DNA of 64,000 nt from Bacteroidota bacterium (lineage in GTDB: Bacteria > Bacteroidota > Bacteroidia > Flavobacteriales_E > Vicingaceae). Both the position numbers and the translations under genes were made by a program. Positions 8,486 through 17,868 of the stretch are shown here, in pieces (the first letter of the stretch is position 1; every line of letters begins with the position of its first letter). A model generated the notes under the pieces. The model worked only from the letters and a program-made list of their open reading frames with translations, was not told the origin of the DNA and did no database searches. Where the stretch lies: positions 62,001-126,000 of the forward strand of contig JACPDX010000013.1 in assembly GCA_016183805.1 (NCBI GenBank), given 5' to 3'.

Positions 8486-9454
8486 ATGTCAATAACTGAC
8501 GAAATTAAAAAATATGCCATCGAGGCTCTAAAAATTGAGGCTCAAGCTATAGAACAATTGACTCATTTTATTAACGATGATTTTGTTGCAGTAGTTGAAC
8601 TTATTTTAAAATCGAAAGGAAGGGTTGTCATTACCGGAATTGGAAAAAGTGCAATTGTTGCTCAAAAAATTGTGGCCACGTTAAACTCTACAGGAACACC
8701 TTCTATTTTTATGCACGCTGCCGATGCTATTCATGGCGACTTAGGCAACATTCAAAAAGACGATGTGGTGATTTGTATTTCGAAAAGTGGCAGTACACCC
8801 GAAATAAAAGTATTGGCCCCATTGGTAAAAAGTTTCGATAATACCTTGGTTGCCATTACCGGTGATGTAAATTCGTTTTTAGCAAAACAAGCCCATTTTG
8901 TATTAAATACTTTTGTAGAGACTGAAGCTTGCCCCAACAACTTGGCACCTACCAGCAGCACTACGGCTCAAATGGCAATGGGCGATGCTTTAGCCGTTTG
9001 CCTTTTAAAACAACGAGGGTTTACCAGTAAAGATTTTGCAAAATATCATCCGGGAGGTGCTTTAGGCAAAAAATTGTATTTACGTGTGGAAGATATTTCT
9101 TCTCAAAACGAAAAGCCTGTAGTAAATTCAAATCAAACATTAAAAGAGGTGATTGTTGAAATTTCGTCAAAACGATTGGGTGTGGCTGCGGTGGTTGACA
9201 ACAATAAATTGATTGGTATAGTTACCGACGGTGATTTACGTAGAATGCTGGGTAAAGATTTAGACATTAATCAATTAACGGTGAAAGACATCATGAGTAC
9301 TTCGCCAAAAACCATACAACAAAATAGCTTAGCCATCGAGGCATTACATTACATGGAAGATAAAAGCATTTCGCAACTTTTGGTAGTGGATGAAAACAAC
9401 GCTTACATAGGAGTTATTCATTTACACGATTTGTTGAGAGAGGGGATAATTTAG
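8486..9454 (+). CDS. kdsD: KpsF/GutQ-type arabinose-5-phosphate isomerase
   Basis: The protein has 322 residues: a SIS sugar-isomerase domain followed by two CBS domains. The SIS domain shows GIGKSAIVAQKIVATLNSTG near residue 50, the family motif HAADAIHGDLG near residue 77, and ICISKSGSTPE. The CBS pair starts near residue 205 (VEDISS, then VKDIMSTSPKTI). The family interconverts ribulose-5-phosphate and arabinose-5-phosphate, the first step of Kdo synthesis for lipopolysaccharide. It is divergent from recQ and followed 11 bp later by a small secreted protein gene. The symbol is a family assignment. Confidence 0.9.
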   Translation: MSITDEIKKYAIEALKIEAQAIEQLTHFINDDFVAVVELILKSKGRVVITGIGKSAIVAQKIVATLNSTGTPSIFMHAADAIHGDLGNIQKDDVVICISKSGSTPEIKVLAPLVKSFDNTLVAITGDVNSFLAKQAHFVLNTFVETEACPNNLAPTSSTTAQMAMGDALAVCLLKQRGFTSKDFAKYHPGGALGKKLYLRVEDISSQNEKPVVNSNQTLKEVIVEISSKRLGVAAVVDNNKLIGIVTDGDLRRMLGKDLDINQLTVKDIMSTSPKTIQQNSLAIEALHYMEDKSISQLLVVDENNAYIGVIHLHDLLREGII

Positions 9455-9465
9455 AAATTCATGTT

Positions 9466-10083
9466 ATGAGAAAATTTCTATTTCTTCTACTATTTAGTTT
9501 TTCATACCTATTGAAAGCACAAGTAGTTTTGCTTTCTTTTGAAGTTAGTGGAAATTCTACAAATACTGAAATAAATGCAAGTTGGACAACTTCAATGGAA
9601 ATAAATAGTAATTATTTTCTTTTAGAAAGGAGCAGTGATATGATAAGTTATGCAACACTAGACACAATTCTTGCGGCAGGGAACAGCAACTCTAATGTAA
9701 ACTATTCTATTACTGATAATTCAGAAGTTTCAGCAGTTTGTTATTATTATCGACTTACGTTGGTATATTCAGATACTTCTTATGAATCAATTGCCCCAAA
9801 GAAAGTTTGCTTTGCACCTATAATAGCTGTCAATTGCGAACATAAGCTAACCCTTTCGCCTAATCCTATTAAAGACTATTCTGTAATTTGTTTTGATAAT
9901 CAAAGTCAGGAAAAACACAGTATATTTTTATATGATATTCAAGGGAAATTAATACAAGAACTTGTTGATTTTACTTCAAACTATGTTATTTTTAAAAAAT
10001 ATGAGTTGGGAGTAGGTGTTTATTTTTATAAACTTTTTAAAGGAAATACACTACTGAAAACAGAAAAATTTGTTGTAATATAA
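9466..10083 (+). CDS. Small T9SS type A sorting-domain protein
   Basis: This 205-residue secreted protein has a signal peptide (MRKFLFLLLFSFSYLLKA). A short fibronectin-like beta region follows (SWTTSMEINSNYFLLERSSD, a pattern common in T9SS cargo). The C-terminal sorting domain starts at LTLSPNPIKDY near residue 126 and ends GVYFYKLFKGN. T9SS cargo crosses the outer membrane and is attached to the surface or released. No enzymatic domain is visible. It sits 11 bp after kdsD and could be transcribed with it. Confidence 0.8.
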   Translation: MRKFLFLLLFSFSYLLKAQVVLLSFEVSGNSTNTEINASWTTSMEINSNYFLLERSSDMISYATLDTILAAGNSNSNVNYSITDNSEVSAVCYYYRLTLVYSDTSYESIAPKKVCFAPIIAVNCEHKLTLSPNPIKDYSVICFDNQSQEKHSIFLYDIQGKLIQELVDFTSNYVIFKKYELGVGVYFYKLFKGNTLLKTEKFVVI

Positions 10084-10140
10084 TTTATTTAGTCCCCAAC
10101 AAATTCAACGTAATTCTTCGAATTGAAAATTTCAAAAACT

Positions 10141-10242
10141 CAACTTTTTTGGAATATAATCCAAAAATATCGCAACTTTTTTGGAATTGGTTGCTAATTG
10201 GAGATTTGTGTACTGAAGACTGCAAACTGAAGACTGAAAACC
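10141..10242. repeat. ACTGnnn heptad array and CAACTTTTTTGGAAT direct repeat
   Basis: The convergent spacer holds two copies of CAACTTTTTTGGAAT (near 10141 and 10173). Then come the units ACTGAAG, ACTGCAA, ACTGAAG and ACTGAAA on an exact 7-bp frame at 10212-10239. The second part follows the same rule as the other spacer arrays. Confidence 0.65.
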
Positions 10243-11547
10243 CTACCTCAACACATTAATCCGTTCGGCATCAAGTTTAATAAAGATAAACAGCAGAATG
10301 GTAAACGACCACAACGAAGAACCTCCGTAGCTTATAAAAGGTAACGGAATACCAATAACAGGAGCTAAACCAATAGCCATTCCGATATTAATTAAAAAGT
10401 GGAAAAACAGGATGGAAGCCACTGCATAACCATAAATACGTGAAAAAATGGAGCGTTGCCGTTCGGCTAAAAAGATGATGCGAAGAAACAGTCCGACGTA
10501 CAAACAAATCAGCACAAACGAGCCTAAAAAACCCCATTCTTCGCCAATGGTGCAAAAAATAAAATCGGTGCTTTGTTCAGGCACAAAATCGAACTTGGTT
10601 TGAGTTCCTTCTAAAAATCCTTTACCTGCAAAACCTCCTGAACCAATAGCAATTAACGATTGGTTTACGTTATAACCTGCACCTTTTGGGTCGGATTCTA
10701 TTCCTAGCAGCACGTTGATTCGTTTAGACTGGTGTGGTTCCAGCACATTTTCGAAAATATAATCGACACTAAAAATTAAACCGGCAGAAAATATAAATCC
10801 GGCAACAACAATCATCCAAAATTTTTTGGTTCTTTGTGTAACATAGATAATTAAGGCTGCAATTAGTGCTAAAATAACAATCAATAATTGATCTCCGGTA
10901 AGGACTAAATTAGAGAAAAAGGTAAAGGTGTTGATTCGCATTAATAATGAAATAACAAATAAAAAGGCAGTGTATAAGGCTATTAATAAAACGTTGCCGG
11001 ACAAACCTTCGCGATACAAAACAAAAACAAACGAAGCATACACTAACGTTGAACCTGTATCGTTTTGAAGTAAAATTAAAATAGCAGGAGCCCCGATTAT
11101 TACGGATGCAATAAGTTTAGTTTTTAAATCCTGCATTTTAATGTTCATGGTGGAGAGGTATTTTGCCAGAGCCAATGCAGTGGCAAATTTTCCAAACTCA
11201 GAGGGTTGTAGAGCAAAACTTCCTATTTTAAACCACGATTTTGAGCCTTTAACCTCTGCTCCAAAAAGTAAAACTCCGATTAAGGTGAGTAATAAACCAA
11301 TAAAAATAGGGTAAGCAAAAGCAGTATAAAATTGTGCATCAATTAACAAGATAATTAATGCTATAACAAATGCTGCTGAAATCCATAACAATTGCATACC
11401 ATATCGTTGGGAAATATCAAAAATACTATGATGTTCCTCATTATAAACAGCAGCGTAAATACTTATCCAACCTATAAAAACAAGCACAACATAAAGAATA
11501 ACTGTGATGTTATCAATGTTGGCAAATATGTTTTTTTGGTTTCTCAT
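10243..11547 (-). CDS. rodA: Rod-shape-determining protein RodA (SEDS glycosyltransferase)
   Basis: The protein has 434 residues and about ten membrane helices. SEDS signatures are seen: KGSKSWFKIGSFALQPSEFGK near residue 110, and near the C-terminus GIPLPFISYGGSSLW. RodA polymerises lipid II into glycan strands for side-wall growth, paired with the transpeptidase PBP2. The gene lies 8 bp downstream of the PBP2 gene and ends the purH-mreB-mreC-mreD-PBP2-rodA run. A long central insertion (around 'LSGNVLLIALYTAFLFVISLL') adds helices, as is common in Bacteroidota RodA. Confidence 0.95.
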   Translation of the reverse strand: MRNQKNIFANIDNITVILYVVLVFIGWISIYAAVYNEEHHSIFDISQRYGMQLLWISAAFVIALIILLIDAQFYTAFAYPIFIGLLLTLIGVLLFGAEVKGSKSWFKIGSFALQPSEFGKFATALALAKYLSTMNIKMQDLKTKLIASVIIGAPAILILLQNDTGSTLVYASFVFVLYREGLSGNVLLIALYTAFLFVISLLMRINTFTFFSNLVLTGDQLLIVILALIAALIIYVTQRTKKFWMIVVAGFIFSAGLIFSVDYIFENVLEPHQSKRINVLLGIESDPKGAGYNVNQSLIAIGSGGFAGKGFLEGTQTKFDFVPEQSTDFIFCTIGEEWGFLGSFVLICLYVGLFLRIIFLAERQRSIFSRIYGYAVASILFFHFLINIGMAIGLAPVIGIPLPFISYGGSSLWSFTILLFIFIKLDAERINVLR

Positions 11548-11555
11548 TTTTCTAG

Positions 11556-13397
11556 TTAATGGATACTGGTTTTATTTTTTTTCTGAACCACTTCCATTAG
11601 ATTTGCTTCTAAAATTCGTTTTTCTTTTTCTAAATCTTTTATACTTCCTTTTAAATATTTTTCCATGATTAAACTGGCAATTGGGGCTGCCCATGTACCA
11701 CCAAAACCTGCATTTTCGATATAAACGGCAATGGCAATTTTAGGATTATCTTTTGGGGCAAAGGCAATAAAAATAGAATGATCTTCGCCGTGAGGGTTTT
11801 GAGCTGTACCTGTTTTACCACAAACCTGTATGCTGTCAATTTTTGCTCTACGGGCAGTTCCTCCAGCTTCTTCAACCACTTTTAACATTCCCTCAACAAT
11901 GGGGGTAAAATATTTTGCTTCCACACCAACTTGGTGTTTTATTTTAAAAATAGATGGAATAGTATCTGTTTTTTCAATTCGTTTTAATAAGTGAGGAGTA
12001 TAAAAATAGCCTCTATTGGCTAAAATGGTTGATAAATTTGCCATCTGCAAAGGCACCACACCAATTTCGCCTTGTCCAATACTTAGCGAATAAATGGTAC
12101 TAAATGCCCAACGACCTTTGCCGTACCACTTATCGTAAAAATCAACATCAGGAATAAATCCTTTTTGTATTGACGGTAAATCTGTTTCTAAACGCACCCC
12201 TAAACCAAATTTTTTTACCTGTTTACTCCATTGTGCCAACCCTATTTCACTGTCTTTAAACAATGATGTTGACTTGTTTTGAAGTAATATTTTTCTGAAA
12301 ACACTAAAATAATAAGGGTTACACGACATTTTTATGGACGAAACAACATCTGTAGCTGTAGGATGATTGTGACACCCTACATTGCTTTTTATACAAGGAA
12401 ATCCGGTTTGTTCATTAATTACACCATCTTGCAATGCAATTAATGCCTGAACAGTTTTAAAGGTTGAACCCGGTGGATAAGATGCCATTAATGCTCTGTT
12501 AAACAAAGGCTTTAATTCATCATTACTTAATACCGGATAATTCTTTTTTACATCTCTACCAACTAACAAATTAGGATTGTACGCCGGAGCAGAAACTAAG
12601 GCTAAAATTTCACCTGTTTCTGGTTCAATGGCAACAATACTTCCCCGCTTGTTTTGCATTAATTTTTCACCGTATTCCTGAATTATGGCATCAATCGATA
12701 AATAAATGGTTTCCCCTGTAACAGCCATGGTATCTAGTTCGCCATCCATATAACTGCCTTTTTCACGGTTATGAACATCAACCAATACTCGTTTTACTCC
12801 TCGTTTTCCTCTCAGGAGCGATTCGTACGACAATTCTATTCCACTTTTACCAATGTAATCGCCTGATTTATAATAACTATCATTGTCGATTATTTTTTGA
12901 TTAACTTCACCAATATAACCTAAAACATGAGCAGCACTTTCTCTCGGGTATTTTCTGAGTGTACGGGTTTGGGCATAAAAACCCGGGTAAGCAAAAAGTT
13001 TTTCCTGAATTTTAGCGTATTCTTTTGAAGAAATTTCCTTTTCAAAAACGGAAGGTTTGTAACGGGAATAATCTCTTGCTTTATAAAATTTTGTTCTAAA
13101 ATCTTCCAGTTTAATTCCTAGCAATTGACAAAATTCAAGGGTGTCTATTTCTTTTACTAACCTTGGTACTACCATTAAATCGTAGGCTGCTTCATTATAT
13201 ACTAACAACACTCCGTTTCTGTCGTAAATTAACCCCCTTGCCGGATATTGTATGACCTCTCGCAGTACATTTTGATCGGAATCAATTTTATATTTATTAT
13301 TTATGATTTGAACATAAAATAAACGTAAAATAAAAATTAAACCAATAATGAGGAAGATGAATGCAATAACAACTTTTCTGTCGGAGAGATTATTCAT
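11556..13397 (-). CDS. mrdA: Penicillin-binding protein 2 (elongasome transpeptidase)
   Basis: The protein has 613 residues with one N-terminal membrane helix (VVIAFIFLIIGLIFILRLF). A PBP dimerisation domain precedes the transpeptidase domain. The three active-site motifs are visible: STFK at residues 311-314, SCN at 358-360, and KTGTAQN near residue 530. It cross-links peptidoglycan in the periplasm with RodA during lateral growth. The start overlaps the end of mreD by 4 bp, which implies translational coupling. Confidence 0.95.
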   Translation of the reverse strand: MNNLSDRKVVIAFIFLIIGLIFILRLFYVQIINNKYKIDSDQNVLREVIQYPARGLIYDRNGVLLVYNEAAYDLMVVPRLVKEIDTLEFCQLLGIKLEDFRTKFYKARDYSRYKPSVFEKEISSKEYAKIQEKLFAYPGFYAQTRTLRKYPRESAAHVLGYIGEVNQKIIDNDSYYKSGDYIGKSGIELSYESLLRGKRGVKRVLVDVHNREKGSYMDGELDTMAVTGETIYLSIDAIIQEYGEKLMQNKRGSIVAIEPETGEILALVSAPAYNPNLLVGRDVKKNYPVLSNDELKPLFNRALMASYPPGSTFKTVQALIALQDGVINEQTGFPCIKSNVGCHNHPTATDVVSSIKMSCNPYYFSVFRKILLQNKSTSLFKDSEIGLAQWSKQVKKFGLGVRLETDLPSIQKGFIPDVDFYDKWYGKGRWAFSTIYSLSIGQGEIGVVPLQMANLSTILANRGYFYTPHLLKRIEKTDTIPSIFKIKHQVGVEAKYFTPIVEGMLKVVEEAGGTARRAKIDSIQVCGKTGTAQNPHGEDHSIFIAFAPKDNPKIAIAVYIENAGFGGTWAAPIASLIMEKYLKGSIKDLEKEKRILEANLMEVVQKKNKTSIH

Positions 13398-13912
13398 TTT
13401 CGGGTATTCGGATTATAGTTAAACAACTGAACTATAAAAATAAGAATTAATGTGAAAATACTACTCACAATAACTCTTCCGAAGGTAGAGAAAAATTGAG
13501 AAAAATTAAATGTTTCGGTGTAAAACAAAAAAAGATGATGAAGTACCACTAAAATTACAGCGTACGTCATAAACCATGATAATCCCATGTGTTGTAGGCT
13601 GGGTGTGGTTCCAAATTCATAGCCACCTCGTGGTTGAATTAATTTTAAAACATACTTTCGTGAAAATGCCATAAATACCGCCGCAGAAGTATGAAAACCC
13701 ATGGTGCTTGAAAATATATCAATAGTTAACCCAATTAAAAAGGCTAAAAATAATACCAAATTTTCGTTGGTTTCAAAAGGTAAAGCCAGTATAAATAAAA
13801 CGTATAAATAAGGGTTAATGTAGCCTCCTAACTCAATGTTATTAAGGATAACAACCTGTGTTAATACCAACAGTATAAAAACAAACAAATAGTTTAAAAC
13901 ATCTCTTATCAT
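13394..13912 (-). CDS. mreD: Rod-shape-determining protein MreD
   Basis: The protein has 172 residues with about five membrane helices and little else, as expected for MreD. Homology in this family is weak, so position gives most of the support: it lies between mreC and the PBP2 gene, overlapping both by 4 bp. MreD is the inner-membrane partner of MreC in the elongasome. The segment TIDIFSSTMGFHTSAAVFMAF matches the usual central motif of Bacteroidota MreD. Confidence 0.88.
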   Translation of the reverse strand: MIRDVLNYLFVFILLVLTQVVILNNIELGGYINPYLYVLFILALPFETNENLVLFLAFLIGLTIDIFSSTMGFHTSAAVFMAFSRKYVLKLIQPRGGYEFGTTPSLQHMGLSWFMTYAVILVVLHHLFLFYTETFNFSQFFSTFGRVIVSSIFTLILIFIVQLFNYNPNTRK

Positions 13913-14748
13913 TCTTTTATTTCTTGTTGACTTTCCTGCTCTAATAATTCCCTTTCATTTTTCTGTAATGATCGAACCACATAAATATGTGACAGGTTTT
14001 TAAAATCGACAGCAAAGGTAATAGTGATGTTATAAAAATTATTTCCTTCTGGCAAATCAAATGCTGAAACTGTCCCTATTAATATGTTTTCAGGAAAAAT
14101 AGAAGAATATCCAGTAGTTACAACAGTATCGCCAACTACTAATTTTACATGGTTAGGAATATCTTTTAATTGAGCTTCCCTATAATTATTACCTTCCCAA
14201 ACTAACGAACCATAATAACCTGATTTTTTAATTTTTGCACTCAATTTATTCTTATCGTGCAAAACTGACATTACCGAGGAAAAATTTTTAGATACATTTT
14301 TAACTATTCCTACCACTCCATTTGCAGATATAACACCCATCTCCGCTTCAATTCCATTCAAATCACCTTTGTCGATAGTGATATAGTTTTGTCGTTTGTT
14401 GGTAGAGTTATTAACCACTTTTGCAGTACTATATATATATGTTTGATGGTAAGAAGTATCGTTTATTTGATAAGTTCTGCCGTAAACTTTTACAAATGAG
14501 GAAATGTTATTGGATTGTAATTTTGCATTTTGTTCTGCCAATTCTTTATTTACTTGCTTTAAATTAAAGTAATCTTTTATGTTGCGTGTAGTTGAATAAA
14601 AATTTCCAACAAAAAAATTAGAAGAATTAAAGAACTTAGAATTTTGGTAACTATTATTAGCAATTAACATCCAAAAAGCAAAAATCTCGAGTAACAGAAA
14701 TAAAAAAATAAATGAATTTTTGGTTAAAAATCGTACTAAATTCCTCAT
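13909..14748 (-). CDS. mreC: Rod-shape-determining protein MreC
   Basis: The protein has 279 residues. One membrane helix (NSFIFLFLLLEIFAFWMLIA) comes first, then a coiled-coil stretch (YFNLKQVNKELAEQNAKLQ). The periplasmic beta domain follows with ITIDKGDLNGIEAEMGVISANGVVG. MreC links cytoplasmic MreB to the periplasmic PBP2. The gene lies 24 bp downstream of mreB and overlaps mreD by 4 bp. Confidence 0.94.
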   Translation of the reverse strand: MRNLVRFLTKNSFIFLFLLLEIFAFWMLIANNSYQNSKFFNSSNFFVGNFYSTTRNIKDYFNLKQVNKELAEQNAKLQSNNISSFVKVYGRTYQINDTSYHQTYIYSTAKVVNNSTNKRQNYITIDKGDLNGIEAEMGVISANGVVGIVKNVSKNFSSVMSVLHDKNKLSAKIKKSGYYGSLVWEGNNYREAQLKDIPNHVKLVVGDTVVTTGYSSIFPENILIGTVSAFDLPEGNNFYNITITFAVDFKNLSHIYVVRSLQKNERELLEQESQQEIKE

Positions 14749-14772
14749 TCTATCAAATTAACACCCGATTAA

Positions 14773-15795
14773 CTATTTCATCAAAAATGGTAACTTGCTA
14801 ATGTTTTTAAGAGCAATCCCTGTTCCTCTTGCCACAGCTCTAAGCGGATCTTCCGCAATATGAACCGGTAACTTGGTCTTCATTGAAATACGTTTATCTA
14901 ATCCTCTTAACATAGAACCACCACCGGCTAAATACAAACCTGTTTTATAAATATCCGCAGATAGTTCTGGCGGAGTCATTTCAAGTGCATTTAAAACAGC
15001 TTCTTCTATTTTAGCAATAGACTTATCCAAAGCGTGAGCAATTTCACTATACGAAACGATAATTTCTTTTGGTGTTCCGGTCATTAAATCTCTACCTTGA
15101 ACAGCATAATCTTCCGGTGGATTTTCTAATTCGGTAAGTGCTGAACCGCACTCAATTTTAATTTGTTCTGCCGAACGTTCACCAATTAATAAGTTGTGTT
15201 GACGACGCATATAATCTACAATGTCATTAGTGAAATCATCACCGGCGACACGAATAGATTTATCGCAAACAATTCCTCCAAGTGCAATAACCGCAATTTC
15301 TGAAGTCCCACCACCTATATCAATAATCATGTTTCCCATAGGCTCTAAAACATCAATTCCGATACCGATAGCTGCTGCCATAGGCTCGTGAATCAAGTAA
15401 ACTTCTTTGCCACCTGCATGTTCGGCAGAATCCTTAACCGCTCTTTTTTCTACTTCGGTAATACCCGATGGAATACAGATTACCATTTTTAACGATGGGG
15501 TAAACAATTGTTTTTTAGGGTTAATCATTTTTATCATTCCTCTAATCATGTGTTCAGCAGCGTCAAAATCTGCAATTACACCATCTTTTAACGGACGAAT
15601 GGTTTTTATGTCTTCGTGGGTTTTACCATGCATTTGCATGGCTTTTTTACCTACTGCAATAATTTTTCCTGTAATTCTGTCTTTTGCTACAATTGACGGT
15701 TCATCAACCACCACTTTATCATTATGGATAATAAGAGTGTTGGCCGTACCAAGGTCAATGGCTATTTCTTGTGTTAAGAAGCTAAATAATCCCAT
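14773..15795 (-). CDS. mreB: Rod-shape-determining protein MreB (bacterial actin)
   Basis: The protein has 340 residues, full length. The actin-fold phosphate-1 motif is IAIDLGTANTLI at residues 12-23, phosphate-2 is MIIDIGGGTSEIAVIAL near residue 155, and the adenosine motif is LAGGGSMLRGLD near residue 288. MreB filaments under the inner membrane guide side-wall synthesis. The gene opens the mre run; the gap to upstream purH is 177 bp and contains a heptad hairpin, so mreB may have its own promoter. Confidence 0.97.
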   Translation of the reverse strand: MGLFSFLTQEIAIDLGTANTLIIHNDKVVVDEPSIVAKDRITGKIIAVGKKAMQMHGKTHEDIKTIRPLKDGVIADFDAAEHMIRGMIKMINPKKQLFTPSLKMVICIPSGITEVEKRAVKDSAEHAGGKEVYLIHEPMAAAIGIGIDVLEPMGNMIIDIGGGTSEIAVIALGGIVCDKSIRVAGDDFTNDIVDYMRRQHNLLIGERSAEQIKIECGSALTELENPPEDYAVQGRDLMTGTPKEIIVSYSEIAHALDKSIAKIEEAVLNALEMTPPELSADIYKTGLYLAGGGSMLRGLDKRISMKTKLPVHIAEDPLRAVARGTGIALKNISKLPFLMK

Positions 15796-15904
15796 TCGTT
15801 TTCTATATTGTTTTTAGTTGAAGTGAGGTAAATTTATGATTAAAATATTCAATTTCTATTATTGTCATTTTTTTTGTTAAACACTTTATTGTTAGTTTAG
15901 TTTT

Positions 15905-15972
15905 TGGTTGGAAGCCCGAAGCCCGAAGTCCGAAGTACCTTATGCCTTCTGACTTCCGTCTTCCAACTTCTA
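15905..15972. repeat. Inverted heptad-repeat hairpin, GAAGnnn type
   Basis: The left arm is GAAGCCC, GAAGCCC, GAAGTCC, GAAGTAC. After about 10 nt the right arm is CTTCTGA, CTTCCGT, CTTCCAA, CTTCTAT. Every unit is 7 bp. It follows the purH stop on the minus strand and could act as a terminator or attenuator between purH and mreB. Confidence 0.8.
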
Positions 15973-17499
15973 TTAATGTCTAAAATGCCGAATTCCAGTT
16001 GTTACCATAGCCAAATCGTTTGCATCACAATAATCAATCGACTCTTGGTCTTTTATAGAGCCTCCTGGCTGAACCACTGCTGTAATTCCTTCGTTTTTTG
16101 CTAACTCCACACAATCAGGAAAAGGGAAAAATGCGTCGGATGCCATTACTGCCCCATGTAAATCAAAACCAAAAGATTTGGCTTTAACAATGGCTTGTCG
16201 TAATGCATCAACACGCGAGGTTTGACCCGTTCCACTTGCCAACAATTGTTCGTTTTTTGCAAAAACGATGGTGTTCGATTTAGTGTGTTTTACCAATTTG
16301 TTGGCAAATTCTAAATCAACAATTTCTTGAGCATTAGGTGATTTTTTGGTTACCGTTTTAAAATCGTTTTTATTTGCAGTTTTTAAATCCTTGTCTTGCT
16401 CTAAAACACCATTCAAGATAGTCCTGAATTGTTTATTAGGTAATTCAACAGGCTTTTGTTTTAACACAATCCTGTTCTTTTTTTGTAAAAACAAATCCAG
16501 TGCTTCTTGTTCATAATCCGGTGCAATAATCACTTCAAAAAATAAATTGTTTATTTCGTTAGCCGTTGCAACATCCAGTTTCTGATTACAAATTAAAACT
16601 CCACCAAAAGCAGAAACAGGGTCAGCAGCTAAAGCATCACTCCAAGCTTGAAGTAACGTATTTCGTGAAGCCAATCCACAAGCATTGTTGTGTTTTAAAA
16701 CAGCAAAAGTTGGTTTAGCAGATGAAAATTCTGCCATTAAATTTACAGCAGCATCAACATCTAATAAATTGTTGTACGATAATTCTTTACCATTTAATTT
16801 ATCAAACATGGCATCTAAATCGCCATAAAAAACACCTTTTTGATGAGGGTTTTCGCCGTAACGTAAAGTTTGTGATTGAAGAATGCTTTGTTTAAAGAAA
16901 TTTTCTTCATCGTTGTTAAACCAGTTAAAAATGGCAGTATCGTAATGTGATGAAACATTAAAAGCCAATTTTGCCAAGTGTTTACGGTCGGCTAAATCGG
17001 TAGCACCATTTTTTTGTTTCAACAAATCCAACACGTAATCGTATTGGTTTCTAGATGAAACAATAACCACATCTTTAAAGTTTTTTGCTGCGGCACGAAT
17101 CAATGAAATACCACCGATGTCGATTTTTTCAATAATATCTTGTTCTCCGGCTCCCGAAGCAACGGTGTCTTCAAACGGGTACAAATCAACAATAACCAAA
17201 TCAATTTCCGGAATTTCGTATTCTGCCAATTGAGCCAAATCGCTATCCAAACCTCTTCTGCTTAATATTCCACCAAAAACTTTTGGGTGCAACGTTTTAA
17301 CCCGACCACCTAAAATGGAAGGATAAGAGGTTAATGTTTCAACGGGAATTACTGGTACGTTTAGTTTTTCGATAAAATCTTGTGTTCCTCCGGTTGAAAA
17401 AATGGTTACCCCATTTCGGTGTAATTCATGTATAATTGGCTCTAAATTATCTTTGTGATAAACCGAAATTAAGGCACTTTTAATTTTTTTGCTGCTCAT
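15973..17499 (-). CDS. purH: Bifunctional AICAR transformylase / IMP cyclohydrolase PurH
   Basis: The protein has 508 residues. The N-terminal MGS-like IMP cyclohydrolase domain shows ALISVYHKDNLEPI, STGGTQDFIEK and GGRVKTLHPKVFGGIL. The C-terminal AICAR formyltransferase domain shows RYGENPHQKGVFYG, LKHNNACGLA and SDAFFPFPDCVELA. It carries out the last two steps of de novo IMP synthesis in the cytoplasm. Other purine genes in the window (purD, the PurF-like gene) are unlinked. A following mreBCD operon is a familiar Bacteroidota arrangement. Confidence 0.97.
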   Translation of the reverse strand: MSSKKIKSALISVYHKDNLEPIIHELHRNGVTIFSTGGTQDFIEKLNVPVIPVETLTSYPSILGGRVKTLHPKVFGGILSRRGLDSDLAQLAEYEIPEIDLVIVDLYPFEDTVASGAGEQDIIEKIDIGGISLIRAAAKNFKDVVIVSSRNQYDYVLDLLKQKNGATDLADRKHLAKLAFNVSSHYDTAIFNWFNNDEENFFKQSILQSQTLRYGENPHQKGVFYGDLDAMFDKLNGKELSYNNLLDVDAAVNLMAEFSSAKPTFAVLKHNNACGLASRNTLLQAWSDALAADPVSAFGGVLICNQKLDVATANEINNLFFEVIIAPDYEQEALDLFLQKKNRIVLKQKPVELPNKQFRTILNGVLEQDKDLKTANKNDFKTVTKKSPNAQEIVDLEFANKLVKHTKSNTIVFAKNEQLLASGTGQTSRVDALRQAIVKAKSFGFDLHGAVMASDAFFPFPDCVELAKNEGITAVVQPGGSIKDQESIDYCDANDLAMVTTGIRHFRH

Positions 17500-17868
17500 A
17501 CTTGGTTGGTAATTTGATGTCTAAAAATAAAGACACGAAATTAGTGATATTTAACCCCTTATTCAACTTGATTTTGTTGATTTTTTACGTTTGTTAATAA
17601 ATTTTTGCAGTTTTAAAAACGATGTAACAAAACCAGATTTTTTAACCACATGGATTAACTGTTTTCTGCTTAAAGAAAACAAGAAAATTTATTTCGCTGT
17701 CTTCGTCCCTGCGAAAGCAGGGAACCAGTTTTTGTATGGCAAATAATAAATGTTTTTTGTTTTGGTCTATCCCGATAGCTATCAGAACTGCCTACGCAGG
17801 AGAGAAACATGAGTTAAACATGGTTTATCCTATAAATTGGAGATAGAAATTTAATCCTACAAGGTGAG
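17500..17868. other. Intergenic region with imperfect inverted repeats
   Basis: No coding frame is evident. Around 17710-17730, CCCTGCGAAAGCAGGG forms a short hairpin. At 17766-17802 come TCCCGATAGCTATC and a CTGCCTACGCAGGAG-like stem. These look like dispersed intergenic repeats. The purH promoter should lie near 17500-17600, but I see no clear -7 box. Confidence 0.45.

Noticed and set aside
15407-15817. 136-residue plus-strand ORF over mreB
   Set aside because: Antisense shadow of mreB, which is full length and conserved.
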